Positions 32,844-41,575 of a stretch of 64,000 nt of DNA are shown piece after piece. Under the pieces are notes generated by a model that was not told the DNA's origin, ran no database searches, and was given only the letters and a program-made list of their open reading frames with translations. Every line of letters starts with the position of its first letter. The first letter of the stretch is position 1. This DNA comes from Nocardia albiluteola (GTDB taxonomy: Bacteria > Actinomycetota > Actinomycetes > Mycobacteriales > Mycobacteriaceae). The position numbers and the translations under genes were made by a program. The stretch lies in NCBI RefSeq assembly GCF_018860155.1, contig NZ_JAHKNI010000007.1, positions 310,001 through 374,000 on the forward strand, given 5' to 3'.

Positions 32844-34337
32844 CTAATTGTTCTGCGGGAACCCGAGATTGATGCCGCCGTGGCTCGGATCGAGCCAGCG
32901 CGAGGTGACCGCCTTCTCACGGGTGAAGAAGGCGAACCCGGAGGGTCCGTATGCCTTGGCGTCACCGAATATCGACGCCTTCCAGCCGCCGAAACTGTGA
33001 TACGCCACCGGGACGGGAATAGGCACATTGACTCCGATCATCCCGACGGTCACCTGGCGCTGGAACCGCCGTGCCGCACCACCGTCGTTGGTGAATATGG
33101 CAACCCCGTTGCCGTAGGGTGACGCATTGATCAACTCGACGCCGGCCTCGAAGCCGTCCACGCGCACGACCGACAGCACCGGGCCGAAGATCTCGTCGCG
33201 GTAGACATCCGAGCCGGTCGGCACGTTGTCGATGAGCGTGGGGCCGAGCCAGAAACCCTCTGCCGCGCCGTCGAATTCGCCCTTGCGGCCGTCCACGACG
33301 ATATCGGCGCCGTCGCGGGCGGCGATGTCGAGATATCCGGCGACGGTGTCGCGGTGCGCCCGGGTGATCAGCGGGCCCATATCGCAGCCGCGGCGGCCGT
33401 CGCCGGTGCGCAGCCCGCCCATCCGCTCGGCGATCTTTTCGACCAGTTCGTCGGCGATCGAGTCGACGGCCAGCACCACGCTCACGGCCATGCATCGCTC
33501 GCCGGCGGAACCGAATCCGGCGTTGATGGCGGCGTCGGCGGCCAGATCCAGATCGGCGTCCGGCAGCACCAGCATGTGGTTCTTGGCCCCGCCCAGGGCC
33601 TGCACGCGCTTGTCGTGCGCGGAGGCGGTCTGATAGACGTAGCGCGCGATGGGGGTGGAGCCGACGAAGGAGATCGCCGCGACGTCCGGATGGGTCAGCA
33701 GCGCGTCCACGGCCTCCTTGTCGCCGTGCACGACATTCAATACCCCGGGCGGCAACCCGGCCTCGGTGGCGAGCTCCGCGAGCCAGTTCGAGGCCGAGGG
33801 ATCCTTCTCACTCGGCTTGAGCACCACGGTATTTCCCGCGGCGATCGCGATCGGGAAGAACCAGAGCGGCACCATGGCGGGGAAGTTGAACGGGGTGATG
33901 AGGCCGACGACGCCGACGGGCTCGCGCACCGAGTACACATCCACGCCCGTTGAGGCGTTCTGGCTGAACTCGCCCTTGGTCAGATGCGGCATGGACAGGG
34001 CGAATTCGACGACCTCGAGGCCGCGGGCGATCTCCCCGGCGGCGTCGCTGAGTACCTTGCCGTGCTCGGCGGTGAGGATCTGCGCCAGTTCGTCCTTGCG
34101 GGCGTTGAGCATTTCGCGGTAGGTGAGCAGGAATCGGCTGCGGGTGGCGATCGAGCTGTCGCGCCAGGTGGGCAGCGCCGCCGCCGCCGAGGCGACGGCC
34201 GCGCCCACGTCCGCGGTCGTGGCCATGCGCACCTCGCGCTGCGTGGTGCCGAGGGCCGGGTCGAAAACCGGTGCGACGCGGTCGGATTCGCCGGGCCACG
34301 GCTTGCCGTCCACCCAGTGGTCGAGGATATTTGTCAC
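32844..34337 (-). CDS. mmsA: CoA-acylating (methyl)malonate-semialdehyde dehydrogenase
   Basis: 497 aa aldehyde dehydrogenase. Asn151 in ITPFNFPAMVPLWFFPIAIAAGN and the catalytic Cys282 in FGSAGERCMAVS are present. The general-base Glu of ordinary aldehyde dehydrogenases is absent (ALGGAKNHM), the hallmark of the CoA-dependent MMSDH type. GTG 34337 is preferred over ATG 34343 because GAAGGAG sits 6 bases before the GTG but touches the ATG. In this operon it would turn malonate semialdehyde from beta-alanine (or methylmalonate semialdehyde from 3-aminoisobutyrate) into acetyl- or propionyl-CoA. Confidence 0.9.
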   Translation of the reverse strand: MTNILDHWVDGKPWPGESDRVAPVFDPALGTTQREVRMATTADVGAAVASAAAALPTWRDSSIATRSRFLLTYREMLNARKDELAQILTAEHGKVLSDAAGEIARGLEVVEFALSMPHLTKGEFSQNASTGVDVYSVREPVGVVGLITPFNFPAMVPLWFFPIAIAAGNTVVLKPSEKDPSASNWLAELATEAGLPPGVLNVVHGDKEAVDALLTHPDVAAISFVGSTPIARYVYQTASAHDKRVQALGGAKNHMLVLPDADLDLAADAAINAGFGSAGERCMAVSVVLAVDSIADELVEKIAERMGGLRTGDGRRGCDMGPLITRAHRDTVAGYLDIAARDGADIVVDGRKGEFDGAAEGFWLGPTLIDNVPTGSDVYRDEIFGPVLSVVRVDGFEAGVELINASPYGNGVAIFTNDGGAARRFQRQVTVGMIGVNVPIPVPVAYHSFGGWKASIFGDAKAYGPSGFAFFTREKAVTSRWLDPSHGGINLGFPQNN

Positions 34338-34399
34338 AGTCATCTCCTTCGGGGATGGTGAGCCGGCGGAGCTTGCGGAGCCGGCGGGGTGGGTGAGTA

Positions 34400-35719
34400 C
34401 TAGCCTTCCTGAGCTGCGGCGAGCACCTCGCGGATCGCGGCCGCCGCGGTCTTCACCTCGTCGGCGGTGACCACGCACGGCGGTACCACGTGAATTCTGT
34501 TGTCGGCCCCGAACACCAGCACGCCGCGTTCGGCAAGCCCGGATTTGATGCGCGCCATGGTGTCCGCGGACACGGGGGTGCGCTCGGCCCGGTCGGAGAC
34601 CAGTTCGATCGCCCAGAACACGCCCTCGCCGCGCACCTCGCCGACGAGCGGAATGTCCTGTGCCAGTTCGGCAAGGGCAGGGCCGATCGCCTCGCGGCCG
34701 ATCTGCGCGGCGTGCTCGACGATGCCCTCGGACGCCATCGCATCCAGCGCGCCCACGATCGAGGCGCAGGCCAGCGGATGCCCGCTGTAGGTGAGCCCAC
34801 CCGGGAATACCCGATCGTCGAAGGTGTGCGCCACCGTATCGGAGACGATGACGCCGCCGACGGGCACGTAGCCGGAGTTGACGCCCTTCGCGAAGGTGAT
34901 CAGGTCCGGCTTCCCGCCGTGGCCGTCGAACGCGAACCAGCGTCCGGTGCGGCCGAATCCGCACATCACCTCGTCGAAGATCAGCAGGATGCCGTAGCGG
35001 TCGGCGATCTCGCGGACGCCGGCCAGATAGCCGGGCGGCGGCACCAGGATGCCCGCGGTGCCGGGCACGCTCTCCAGCAGGATTGCCGCGATCGTCTGCG
35101 GCCCTTCGGATTGCACCACCCGCTCGAGGTGGCGCAGCGCGCGTTCGGATTCCTGTTCGGGCGAATCCGCCCAGAACTCACTGCGATACAGGTAGGGCCC
35201 GAAGAAATGGACATGGCCGCGGGCGTATTCGTTGGGCATGCGCCGCCAGTCGCCGGTCGCGACCACCGCGGCGCCGGTATTGCCGTGGTAGGAGCGATAG
35301 GTCGAGAGCACCTTGTCCCGGCCGGTGTGCAGGCGCGCCATGCGGATGGCGTTCTCGTTGGCGTCGGCGCCGCCGTTGGTGAAGAACACCTTGTTGAATC
35401 CGTCGGGCGCGAGGGCGGTGATCCGCTGGGCGGCCTCGCCGCGGGCGAGATTGGCCTGCGGGGGACCGATGGTGGCCAGGCGCGCGGCCTGCGCGGTGAT
35501 CGCCTCGATCACGGCCGGATGCTGGTGCCCGATATTGACATTCACCATCTGGCTGGCGAAATCCAGGTATTCCTTGCCCGCATGGTCCCAGACCGTGGTT
35601 CCCCGGCCGCCCGCGATCACCAGCGGGTGCAGTGTGGCCTGCGCCGACCAGGAATGGAAGACGTGGGCGCGGTCCAGGTCGTAGGTGTAGGCGTCCAGGT
35701 CGGTCTGTGTCGTGGTCAT
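34400..35719 (-). CDS. Class III PLP aminotransferase (beta-alanine/omega-amino acid type)
   Basis: 439 aa. Fold-type I, class III: GQEYLDF-like GKEYLDFASQMVNVNIGHQHP, FTNGGADANENAIRMAR, the PLP-binding Asp249 in LLIFDEVMCGFGRTG and Lys278 in FAKGVNSGYVPVGG. It would move the amino group of beta-alanine or 3-aminoisobutyrate to pyruvate or 2-oxoglutarate and feed the downstream mmsA enzyme. The ATG overlaps the LLM stop (ATGA), so translation is coupled. Confidence 0.88.
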   Translation of the reverse strand: MTTTQTDLDAYTYDLDRAHVFHSWSAQATLHPLVIAGGRGTTVWDHAGKEYLDFASQMVNVNIGHQHPAVIEAITAQAARLATIGPPQANLARGEAAQRITALAPDGFNKVFFTNGGADANENAIRMARLHTGRDKVLSTYRSYHGNTGAAVVATGDWRRMPNEYARGHVHFFGPYLYRSEFWADSPEQESERALRHLERVVQSEGPQTIAAILLESVPGTAGILVPPPGYLAGVREIADRYGILLIFDEVMCGFGRTGRWFAFDGHGGKPDLITFAKGVNSGYVPVGGVIVSDTVAHTFDDRVFPGGLTYSGHPLACASIVGALDAMASEGIVEHAAQIGREAIGPALAELAQDIPLVGEVRGEGVFWAIELVSDRAERTPVSADTMARIKSGLAERGVLVFGADNRIHVVPPCVVTADEVKTAAAAIREVLAAAQEG

Positions 35720-36741
35720 TGCGGTACCTGCACAGCCGTGATCGCCGGCGTCAGCTGTGGGATGAGGACATCCCCGTACACGCGCATGGTCTCCTCCTTG
35801 TTGTCGTGCTGCAGATATCCGGCGAACTGATCGACGCCGAGTTCGGCCAGGCGTTGCAGTTTGGCCAGGTGCTCGGCGGGGGTTCCGAGAATGCAGAACC
35901 GCTCGACGATCTCGTCGGTGACGAAGTCCGCGTGGGTGTTTCCGGCGCGGCCGTGTTCGTTGTAGTCGTAGCCGTGCCGCCCGGCGATGTAGTCGGTCAG
36001 GGCCTGCGGGACGCTGCCGTCCGCGCCGTAGCGGGCGACGATATCGGCGACGTGATTGCCGACCATGCCGCCGAACCATCGGCACTGATCACGCATGTGC
36101 TGGCGGTCGGTGCCGATGTACATCGGCGCGGCCACGCAGATCTTCACCGCGTCCGGATCGCGGCCGGCCCGTGCGGCGGCCTGCTTGACGGTGCCGATCA
36201 TCCACTCGGCGATGTCGAGGTCGGCGAGTTGCAGGATGAATCCGTCGGCCACCTCGCCGGTCAGCGCCAGGGCCTTCGGGCCGTAGGCCGCGACCCACAC
36301 GTCGAGCTCGGAACCGGTGCTCCACGGGAATTGCAGTGTGCGCCCGTCGCATTCGACGGGCCGGGAGTTGGCCAGCTCCCGGATCACGTGGATCGAATCG
36401 CGCAGGGTCTGCAAGGTCGTGGGCTTGCCGCCGCCCACCCGTACCGCCGAATCGCCGCGGCCGATACCGCAGATCGTCCGGTTGCCGTACGCCTCGTTGA
36501 GGGTGGCGTAGGTGGAGGCGGTCACCGCCCAGTCCCGCGTCGCGGGATTGGTGACCATGGGGCCGACGGTGATCCGCTTGGTCTCGTTGAGGATTCGGCT
36601 GTAGAGCACGTACGGCTCCTGCCACAGGATGTGTGAATCGAAGGTCCACACATGGCTGAAGCCGTATGCCTCGGCCAGTTTCGCAAGGTGCACCGTGCGC
36701 GCCGAGGGCGCATCACACTGCAGTACAGCGCCGAATTGCAT
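35716..36741 (-). CDS. LLM-class flavin/F420 oxidoreductase of the pyrimidine operon
   Basis: 341 aa. Luciferase-like barrel opening MQFGAVLQCDAPSARTVHLAKLAEAYGFSHVWTFDS, with TVGPMVTNPATRDWAVTASTYATLNEAYGNRTICGIGRGDSAV and VAAYGPKALALTGEVADGFILQ. It resembles the TIGR03842-type (CPS_4043) group, which as I recall is often found beside dihydropyrimidinase. It lies 14 bases after the dihydropyrimidinase gene and overlaps the aminotransferase by 4 bases, so it is an integral part of the pathway. Dihydropyrimidine formation or removal of a substituent are possible jobs; neither is shown by sequence. Confidence 0.82.
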   Translation of the reverse strand: MQFGAVLQCDAPSARTVHLAKLAEAYGFSHVWTFDSHILWQEPYVLYSRILNETKRITVGPMVTNPATRDWAVTASTYATLNEAYGNRTICGIGRGDSAVRVGGGKPTTLQTLRDSIHVIRELANSRPVECDGRTLQFPWSTGSELDVWVAAYGPKALALTGEVADGFILQLADLDIAEWMIGTVKQAAARAGRDPDAVKICVAAPMYIGTDRQHMRDQCRWFGGMVGNHVADIVARYGADGSVPQALTDYIAGRHGYDYNEHGRAGNTHADFVTDEIVERFCILGTPAEHLAKLQRLAELGVDQFAGYLQHDNKEETMRVYGDVLIPQLTPAITAVQVPQ

Positions 36742-36755
36742 GGCCCGCTCCTACT

Positions 36756-38177
36756 CTAGATCAGATACTGACAGGGGTCGCGGCGCACGAAACGCCCATC
36801 GCCCTTGCGGCCCAGGTACTTCCCGTCGTCGATGACGACCTTGCCGCGCGAGATCACCGTGTCGACGTGCCCGTCGATCTCGTAGCCCTCCCAGGCGGAG
36901 TGATCCATGTTCATGTGGTGGGTCTTGTTCAGGCCGATGGAGGTGTGGCCGCTCGGGTCGTAGATCACCACGTCGGCGTCCGCGCCCGGGGCGAGCACGC
37001 CCTTGCGGCCGTACAGCCCGAACATGCGTGCCGGTGTGGTGGAGGTGATCTCGACCCAGCGCTCCAGGGTGATCTTGCCGTCGGCGACGCCCTGATACAT
37101 CAGGTCCATCCGGTGCTCGACCGAGCCGATCCCGTTGGGGATCTTGGAGAAGTCGCCGATTCCCATGTCCTTCTGCCCCTTCATGCAGAAGGGGCAGTGA
37201 TCGGTGGCGACCATCTGAATATCGTTGGTGCGCAACGCCTGCCACATATGGTCCTGGTGGTGGTCCTCCTTCGCGCGCAGCGGCGTCGAGCACACCCACT
37301 TGGCGCCCTCGAAACCCGGCGCGCCCAGCTGATCCTCCAGGGACAGGTACAGATACTGCGGGCAGGTCTCGCCGAACACGTTGCGGCCCCGATCGCGCGC
37401 CGCGGCCAGCTGCGCCACGGCCTGTTTCGCCGAGACGTGCACGACATACAGTGGGGCGCCGGTCAGGTCGGCCAGCATGATGGCGCGGTGGGTGGCCTCC
37501 TCCTCGAGTTGCCAGGCCCGCGCGATGCCGTGGTAATACGGGTCGGTCTTGCCCTGCTCGAGCAGCTGGCTCACCAGCACGTCGATGGCGGGGCCGTTCT
37601 CGGCGTGCATCATCGTCATCAGGCCGGTCTCCGCGCCGGTCTGCATCGCGCGCAGGATCTGCGCGTCGTCGCTGTAGAACACCCCCGGATAGGCCATGAA
37701 CAGCTTGTAGCTGGTGATGCCCTCGTTCGGCAGTTCGCGAAGCGCCTGCAGCGAGGCATTGTTCACATCGCCCACGATCTGATGGAACGAGTAGTCGATC
37801 GCGCACTGGCCCTCGGCCATCTTGTGCCAGGTCGCCAGGCTGTCCTGCAGCCGCTCCCCGAATTTCTGCACCGCGAAGTCGATGATCGTGGTGGTGCCGC
37901 CCCAGGCCGCCGCGCGGGTGCCGGTCTCGAAATCGTCGGAGGCGGTGGTGCCGCCGAAGGGCATCGACATGTGGGTGTGCGCGTCGATGCCGCCGGGGAC
38001 GACATACTTTCCGGTGGCGTCGATGACGGTGTCGGCGGTCTCGGCCAGGTTCGCGCCCAGTACGGTGCTGCCCGGCTCGAGCAGGGCGACGATCCGCTCG
38101 CCGTCGATGAGGATGTCCGCGCTCGTGCGGCCGGTCGAGGAGACGACCGTGCCGCCGGTGATCAAAGTGGTTGGCAT
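36756..38177 (-). CDS. hydA: Dihydropyrimidinase / D-hydantoinase
   Basis: 473 aa amidohydrolase-superfamily enzyme that opens dihydrouracil, dihydrothymine or 5-substituted hydantoins to N-carbamoyl-beta-amino (or alpha-amino) acids. Metal ligands His67 and His69 (DAHTH), the carboxylated Lys158 (ITSYKLFMAYPG), the His in MMHAENG and in YVVHVS, and the ATDHCPF Asp are all present, as is GETCPQYLYLS. It lies 15 bases after the amidohydrolase gene. Substrate choice between dihydropyrimidines and hydantoins cannot be read directly, but the beta-amino acid genes favour dihydropyrimidines. Confidence 0.92.
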   Translation of the reverse strand: MPTTLITGGTVVSSTGRTSADILIDGERIVALLEPGSTVLGANLAETADTVIDATGKYVVPGGIDAHTHMSMPFGGTTASDDFETGTRAAAWGGTTTIIDFAVQKFGERLQDSLATWHKMAEGQCAIDYSFHQIVGDVNNASLQALRELPNEGITSYKLFMAYPGVFYSDDAQILRAMQTGAETGLMTMMHAENGPAIDVLVSQLLEQGKTDPYYHGIARAWQLEEEATHRAIMLADLTGAPLYVVHVSAKQAVAQLAAARDRGRNVFGETCPQYLYLSLEDQLGAPGFEGAKWVCSTPLRAKEDHHQDHMWQALRTNDIQMVATDHCPFCMKGQKDMGIGDFSKIPNGIGSVEHRMDLMYQGVADGKITLERWVEITSTTPARMFGLYGRKGVLAPGADADVVIYDPSGHTSIGLNKTHHMNMDHSAWEGYEIDGHVDTVISRGKVVIDDGKYLGRKGDGRFVRRDPCQYLI

Positions 38178-38192
38178 GCTGAGCCTTTCAGA

Positions 38193-39041
38193 TCACGGCG
38201 CGACGATGGCGTCGTAGGAGTCCGGGCGGCGGTCGCGGTAGAACTGCCAGTCCCCGCGCACCTCGCGGACCAGGCCCAGATCCAGTTCGCGGATCACCAG
38301 CTCCTCGGTGCCGGTGGAGGCGACCTCGCCGACGTAGTTGCCGCGCGGGTCCACGAAATACGAACTACCGTAGAAAGTTACGGCCGCGTCGCCGAATTCG
38401 TCGCTCTCGGTGCCGATCCGGTTGTTGGCGGCGATGTAGTACTGGTTCGCCGCGGCCGCCGCGGGCTGCTCGAGCTCCCAGAGACGATTGGACAGACCGG
38501 GTTTGGTGGCCGACGGGTTGAAGACCAGCTCCGCGCCGTTCAGTCCCAGCGCGCGCCAGCCCTCGGGGAAGTGGCGGTCGTAGCAGATGTAGACCCCGAC
38601 CCGGCCGACGGCGGTGTCGAATACCGGATAGCCGAGATTGCCGGGGCGGAAGTAGAACTTCTCCCAGAAGGAGGGCAGGTGCGGAATGTGGTGCTTGCGG
38701 TATTTACCCAGGTAGCTGCCGTCCGCGTCGATCACCGCGGCGGTGTTGTACAGCACCCCGGGCTGATCCTCCTCGTACACCGGCAGCACGATGACCATGT
38801 TGTGCCTGCGGGCCAGCTCGCTGAACCGCGCGGTGGTCGGCCCGGGCACGGATTCGGCGTACTCGTAGTACTTCTTGTCCTGAACATTTCCGAAGTACGG
38901 GCCGTAGAACAGCTCCTGGAAGCAGATCACCTGCACGCCCTCGGCGGCCGCCGCCTCGACGAACTTCTCGTGCTTGGCCAGCATGGATTCCTTGTCTCCG
39001 GTCCATGTGGCCTGGGTGATGGCTGCCTTGATGGTTGTCAT
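38193..39041 (-). CDS. N-carbamoyl-beta-alanine amidohydrolase (beta-ureidopropionase), nitrilase superfamily
   Basis: 282 aa. The nitrilase-superfamily triad is clear: Glu43 (FQELFYGPYF), Lys116 (KYRKHHIP) and Cys153 (YICYDRHFPEG). The FYGPYFGNVQD and HLPSFWEKFYFRPGNLGYPVF segments match beta-ureidopropionase-type enzymes. It releases beta-alanine, CO2 and ammonia from the dihydropyrimidinase product. ATG 39041 has a GGAGG site 9 bases upstream. It is the first gene of the leftward operon and is divergent from the MocR gene. Confidence 0.9.
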   Translation of the reverse strand: MTTIKAAITQATWTGDKESMLAKHEKFVEAAAAEGVQVICFQELFYGPYFGNVQDKKYYEYAESVPGPTTARFSELARRHNMVIVLPVYEEDQPGVLYNTAAVIDADGSYLGKYRKHHIPHLPSFWEKFYFRPGNLGYPVFDTAVGRVGVYICYDRHFPEGWRALGLNGAELVFNPSATKPGLSNRLWELEQPAAAAANQYYIAANNRIGTESDEFGDAAVTFYGSSYFVDPRGNYVGEVASTGTEELVIRELDLGLVREVRGDWQFYRDRRPDSYDAIVAP

Positions 39042-39086
39042 CGGGGGGTTCCTCCTTCTCGATGTTTTGTTATTCTTGGTGCTAAA

Positions 39087-39107
39087 CATTTCGTGAATAT
39101 TTCATCG
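39087..39107. promoter_or_regulatory. Direct repeats in the MocR/pyrimidine divergent promoter
   Basis: ATTTC occurs at 39088 and 39099, 11 bases (one helical turn) apart, within the 109-base gap between the MocR and amidohydrolase starts. MocR-type proteins such as GabR are known to bind direct repeats. The gap is AT-richer than its surroundings, as expected of a promoter. Confidence 0.45.
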
Positions 39108-39150
39108 AGTACCGGAAGGGTAAACCTGCCGGACGCGTCCCGAGGTGAAA

Positions 39151-40569
39151 ATGAGCAGACCGATCGAAATCGATGATCCGACCCCCGCCGGGATCGCGGG
39201 CGCCATCGCGCGCATGATCAGCAGCGGCGAGCTGGCCCCGGGCGATCGCCTTCCAACCGTGCGCGAGCTGTCGGCCCAGCTCGGCGTCAGCCCCGCGACG
39301 GTGAGTCACGGCTGGCAGGCGCTTTCCCAGGCCGGGCTGGTGGTCTCGCGCGGCCGCAGCGGAACCTTCGTCGCCGAGTCGACGTCCGCGGCCCCGCAGC
39401 CCGCGCCGCCGCGCGCGGGCCGAATGGTCAAGGGGGCTACCGCCGCCCGCCTCGATCTGTCGCTCGGCACCCCCGATCCGGCGCTGCTTCCCGAACTCGG
39501 CCCGCTGCTGGCGCATGTGGCGCTCAATTCCGAACCGACGGACTATCACCAGGCCCCGGTGGTGCCCGAACTCGGGCGCCTGTTGCAGCGGGACTGGCCC
39601 ACCGCCTCGGGCGGCCTCACCGTGGTGGACGGCGCGATGGACGCGGTCGCTCGCGGGCTGCGCGCGGTGGTCCGCTACGGCGACCGGGTGATCGTGGAGA
39701 ACCCCACCTTCCCCCACTTCCTGGACTATCTGGAATCCATAGGTGCACAACCTATCCCGGTGGCAATGGACGAAAGGGGCGTGCTCCCGGACGAATTCGA
39801 GCGCGCCCTGACCCTGGCGCCGGCCGCCGCCCTCATCCAGCCCCGCGCCCAGAACCCCACCGGCGCCTCGATGGACGCCGAACGCATCGAGGAGCTGGCA
39901 AAGATCCTGCGCCGCAGCGAAACCCCCTGCGTGGTCCTCGAGGACGACCACTCCGGAAGCATCGTCCCCGCCCTGGACCTGAGCATCGGCCGCTGGCTGC
40001 CCGACCGGGTTCTGCACGTGCGCAGCTACTCCAAATCCCATGGCCCGGACCTGCGCATAGCGGCGCTGTCCGGTCCCGAGGAGGTCATCGATCGGGTCGT
40101 GGCCACCCGCATGCTGGGTCCCGGCTGGACTCCCCGGATTCTCCAGCGCCTGCTGTACGAACTCCTGCGGGACGACACCGCCACCCGCGCGGTCGACAAC
40201 GCCCGCACCCAATACCGAATCCGCAGAAGCGGTTTTGCCGACGCCCTGGATCGCAACGGAGTCGTGGTCCCGCCCGGCGAGGGCCTCAATGTCTGGGTCC
40301 CCGTCGCCGACGAACGCTCGGCGCTGGTCCAGTTGGCCGCCAACGGAATTCGCGTCGCACCCGGCGGCCCCTTCTACGCCGCGCCCCGCAACCATCCGCA
40401 AGCGGTCCGGGTGACGATCTCCCCGTTGCGCGGCGGCGGCGAAGAAGTGGCCCGAATCCTCGCCGCCTCCAGCGAACCTCAGTCCGGTGACTACTTCTCC
40501 CTCGGCCGACCGGATGGGGAATCCGTGACCCACCGTGCCAACGGCCCTACGACACAGGGCATGCGATAA
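39151..40569 (+). CDS. MocR-type GntR/aminotransferase-fold regulator
   Basis: 472 aa. N-terminal GntR winged helix (GIAGAIARMISSGELAPGDRLPTVRELSAQLGVSPATVSHGWQALSQAGLV, about residues 12-66) joined to a class I aminotransferase fold with NPTFPHFLDYLESIG, PRAQNPTGASM and the PLP lysine in SYSKSHGPDLRIAAL. Such proteins sense amino compounds through PLP, as GabR senses GABA. Divergent from the pyrimidine operon, it likely responds to beta-alanine or 3-aminoisobutyrate. ATG 39151 is used; GTG 39145 is an alternative. Confidence 0.88.
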   Translation: MSRPIEIDDPTPAGIAGAIARMISSGELAPGDRLPTVRELSAQLGVSPATVSHGWQALSQAGLVVSRGRSGTFVAESTSAAPQPAPPRAGRMVKGATAARLDLSLGTPDPALLPELGPLLAHVALNSEPTDYHQAPVVPELGRLLQRDWPTASGGLTVVDGAMDAVARGLRAVVRYGDRVIVENPTFPHFLDYLESIGAQPIPVAMDERGVLPDEFERALTLAPAAALIQPRAQNPTGASMDAERIEELAKILRRSETPCVVLEDDHSGSIVPALDLSIGRWLPDRVLHVRSYSKSHGPDLRIAALSGPEEVIDRVVATRMLGPGWTPRILQRLLYELLRDDTATRAVDNARTQYRIRRSGFADALDRNGVVVPPGEGLNVWVPVADERSALVQLAANGIRVAPGGPFYAAPRNHPQAVRVTISPLRGGGEEVARILAASSEPQSGDYFSLGRPDGESVTHRANGPTTQGMR

Positions 40570-40620
40570 CGCGCGAAAACGGCCGGATGGGGTGAGCCAT
40601 CCGGCCGTTCGCTCCCGAGA

Positions 40621-41463
40621 TCAGGCCTTGACGAAGCGCAGCAGCGCCGCGTTGACCTCCTCGGCGTGCGTCCACAGCAGGCCGTGGGGCGCGCCGTCGA
40701 TCTCGACGTACTCCGCGTCCGGGACGAGCTTCGCGAACCGCCGGCCCGTGGCGTCGATCGGCAGGATGTTGTCGCCGGTGCCGTGCAGGATCAGGGTCGG
40801 CAGCGCCGCGGCCCGCACCGCCTCGACGTCGGCGCGGAAGTCCTCGATCCAGGCCGGGACGACCGCGTAGGCGGCGATCGGCGCGCTCGTCGTGGCGGTG
40901 GTCCAGTTCGCCCGGACGACCTCCTCGCTGATGCGGGTGCCGAGGTTCTCGTCCAGGTTGTAGAAATCCTTGTAGAACTGGGTGTACCAGGCGTAGCGGT
41001 CGGCCCGCGCCGCGGCGGCGATGCCGTCGAACACCTCCTGCGGCACGCCCTCGGGGTTGTCCTCGCGCCGCACCAGGAACGGCTCCAGCGACGCCAGGAA
41101 CGCCAGCTTCGCGATCCGTTCGGGCCCGTAGATCTTGATGTACCGGGCCAGCTCGCCCGTGCCCATCGAGAATCCGGCCAGGATGACGTCGCGCAGATCC
41201 AGCGCGGTGAGCACCGCGTTCAGATCGGCGGCGAAGGTGTCGTAGTCGTACCCGGTGCCGACCTTCGACGACCGCCCGAACCCGCGGCGATCGTAGGTGA
41301 TGACGCGATATCCGGCATCCAGCAGTTCGCGGGCCTGCAGCTCCCAGCTGTCCCCGTTGAGCGGGTAGCCGTGGATCAGCACCACCGGCTGTCCGGTGCC
41401 GTGGTCCTCGTAGTACAGCTCGATGTCGGTGCTGTTCTCGGTGCCGACGGTGATGGATCCCAT
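40621..41463 (-). CDS. Alpha/beta hydrolase, cofactor-free haloperoxidase type
   Basis: 280 aa. LIHGYPLNGDSWELQ (oxyanion), Ser99 in AGFSMGTGELARY, Asp in HGTGDNILPI and His in DGAPHGLLWTHAEEVN form the triad of the non-haem chloroperoxidase/perhydrolase family. Despite the name these are mostly esterases with perhydrolase side activity. It is divergent from a TetR gene with two palindromic operators between, so the TetR protein should control it. Confidence 0.87.
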   Translation of the reverse strand: MGSITVGTENSTDIELYYEDHGTGQPVVLIHGYPLNGDSWELQARELLDAGYRVITYDRRGFGRSSKVGTGYDYDTFAADLNAVLTALDLRDVILAGFSMGTGELARYIKIYGPERIAKLAFLASLEPFLVRREDNPEGVPQEVFDGIAAAARADRYAWYTQFYKDFYNLDENLGTRISEEVVRANWTTATTSAPIAAYAVVPAWIEDFRADVEAVRAAALPTLILHGTGDNILPIDATGRRFAKLVPDAEYVEIDGAPHGLLWTHAEEVNAALLRFVKA

Positions 41464-41498
41464 GACTGACTCCTCGCGATCGTGATGCCTGACCGGCC

Positions 41499-41551
41499 GG
41501 AGAACGATCGTTCTCCGTGACATCTGCTACCGTAGAGAACGTGCGTTCTCC
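41499..41551. promoter_or_regulatory. Two palindromic TetR operators
   Basis: GAGAACGATCGTTCTC (41500-41515, extended by one base pair each side) and GAGAACGTGCGTTCTC (41535-41550) share the half-site GAGAACG and are 35 bases centre to centre. They lie between the haloperoxidase-type gene and the divergent TetR gene and are almost certainly its operators. Confidence 0.8.
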
Positions 41552-41575
41552 GCGCAAGTGGAAGAGAGGTGTGAG

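Noticed and set aside
36666..39176. Long open frame opposite dihydropyrimidinase and the amidohydrolase (836 codons, + strand)
   Set aside because: Same antisense effect; the minus strand carries two complete enzymes with all catalytic residues.
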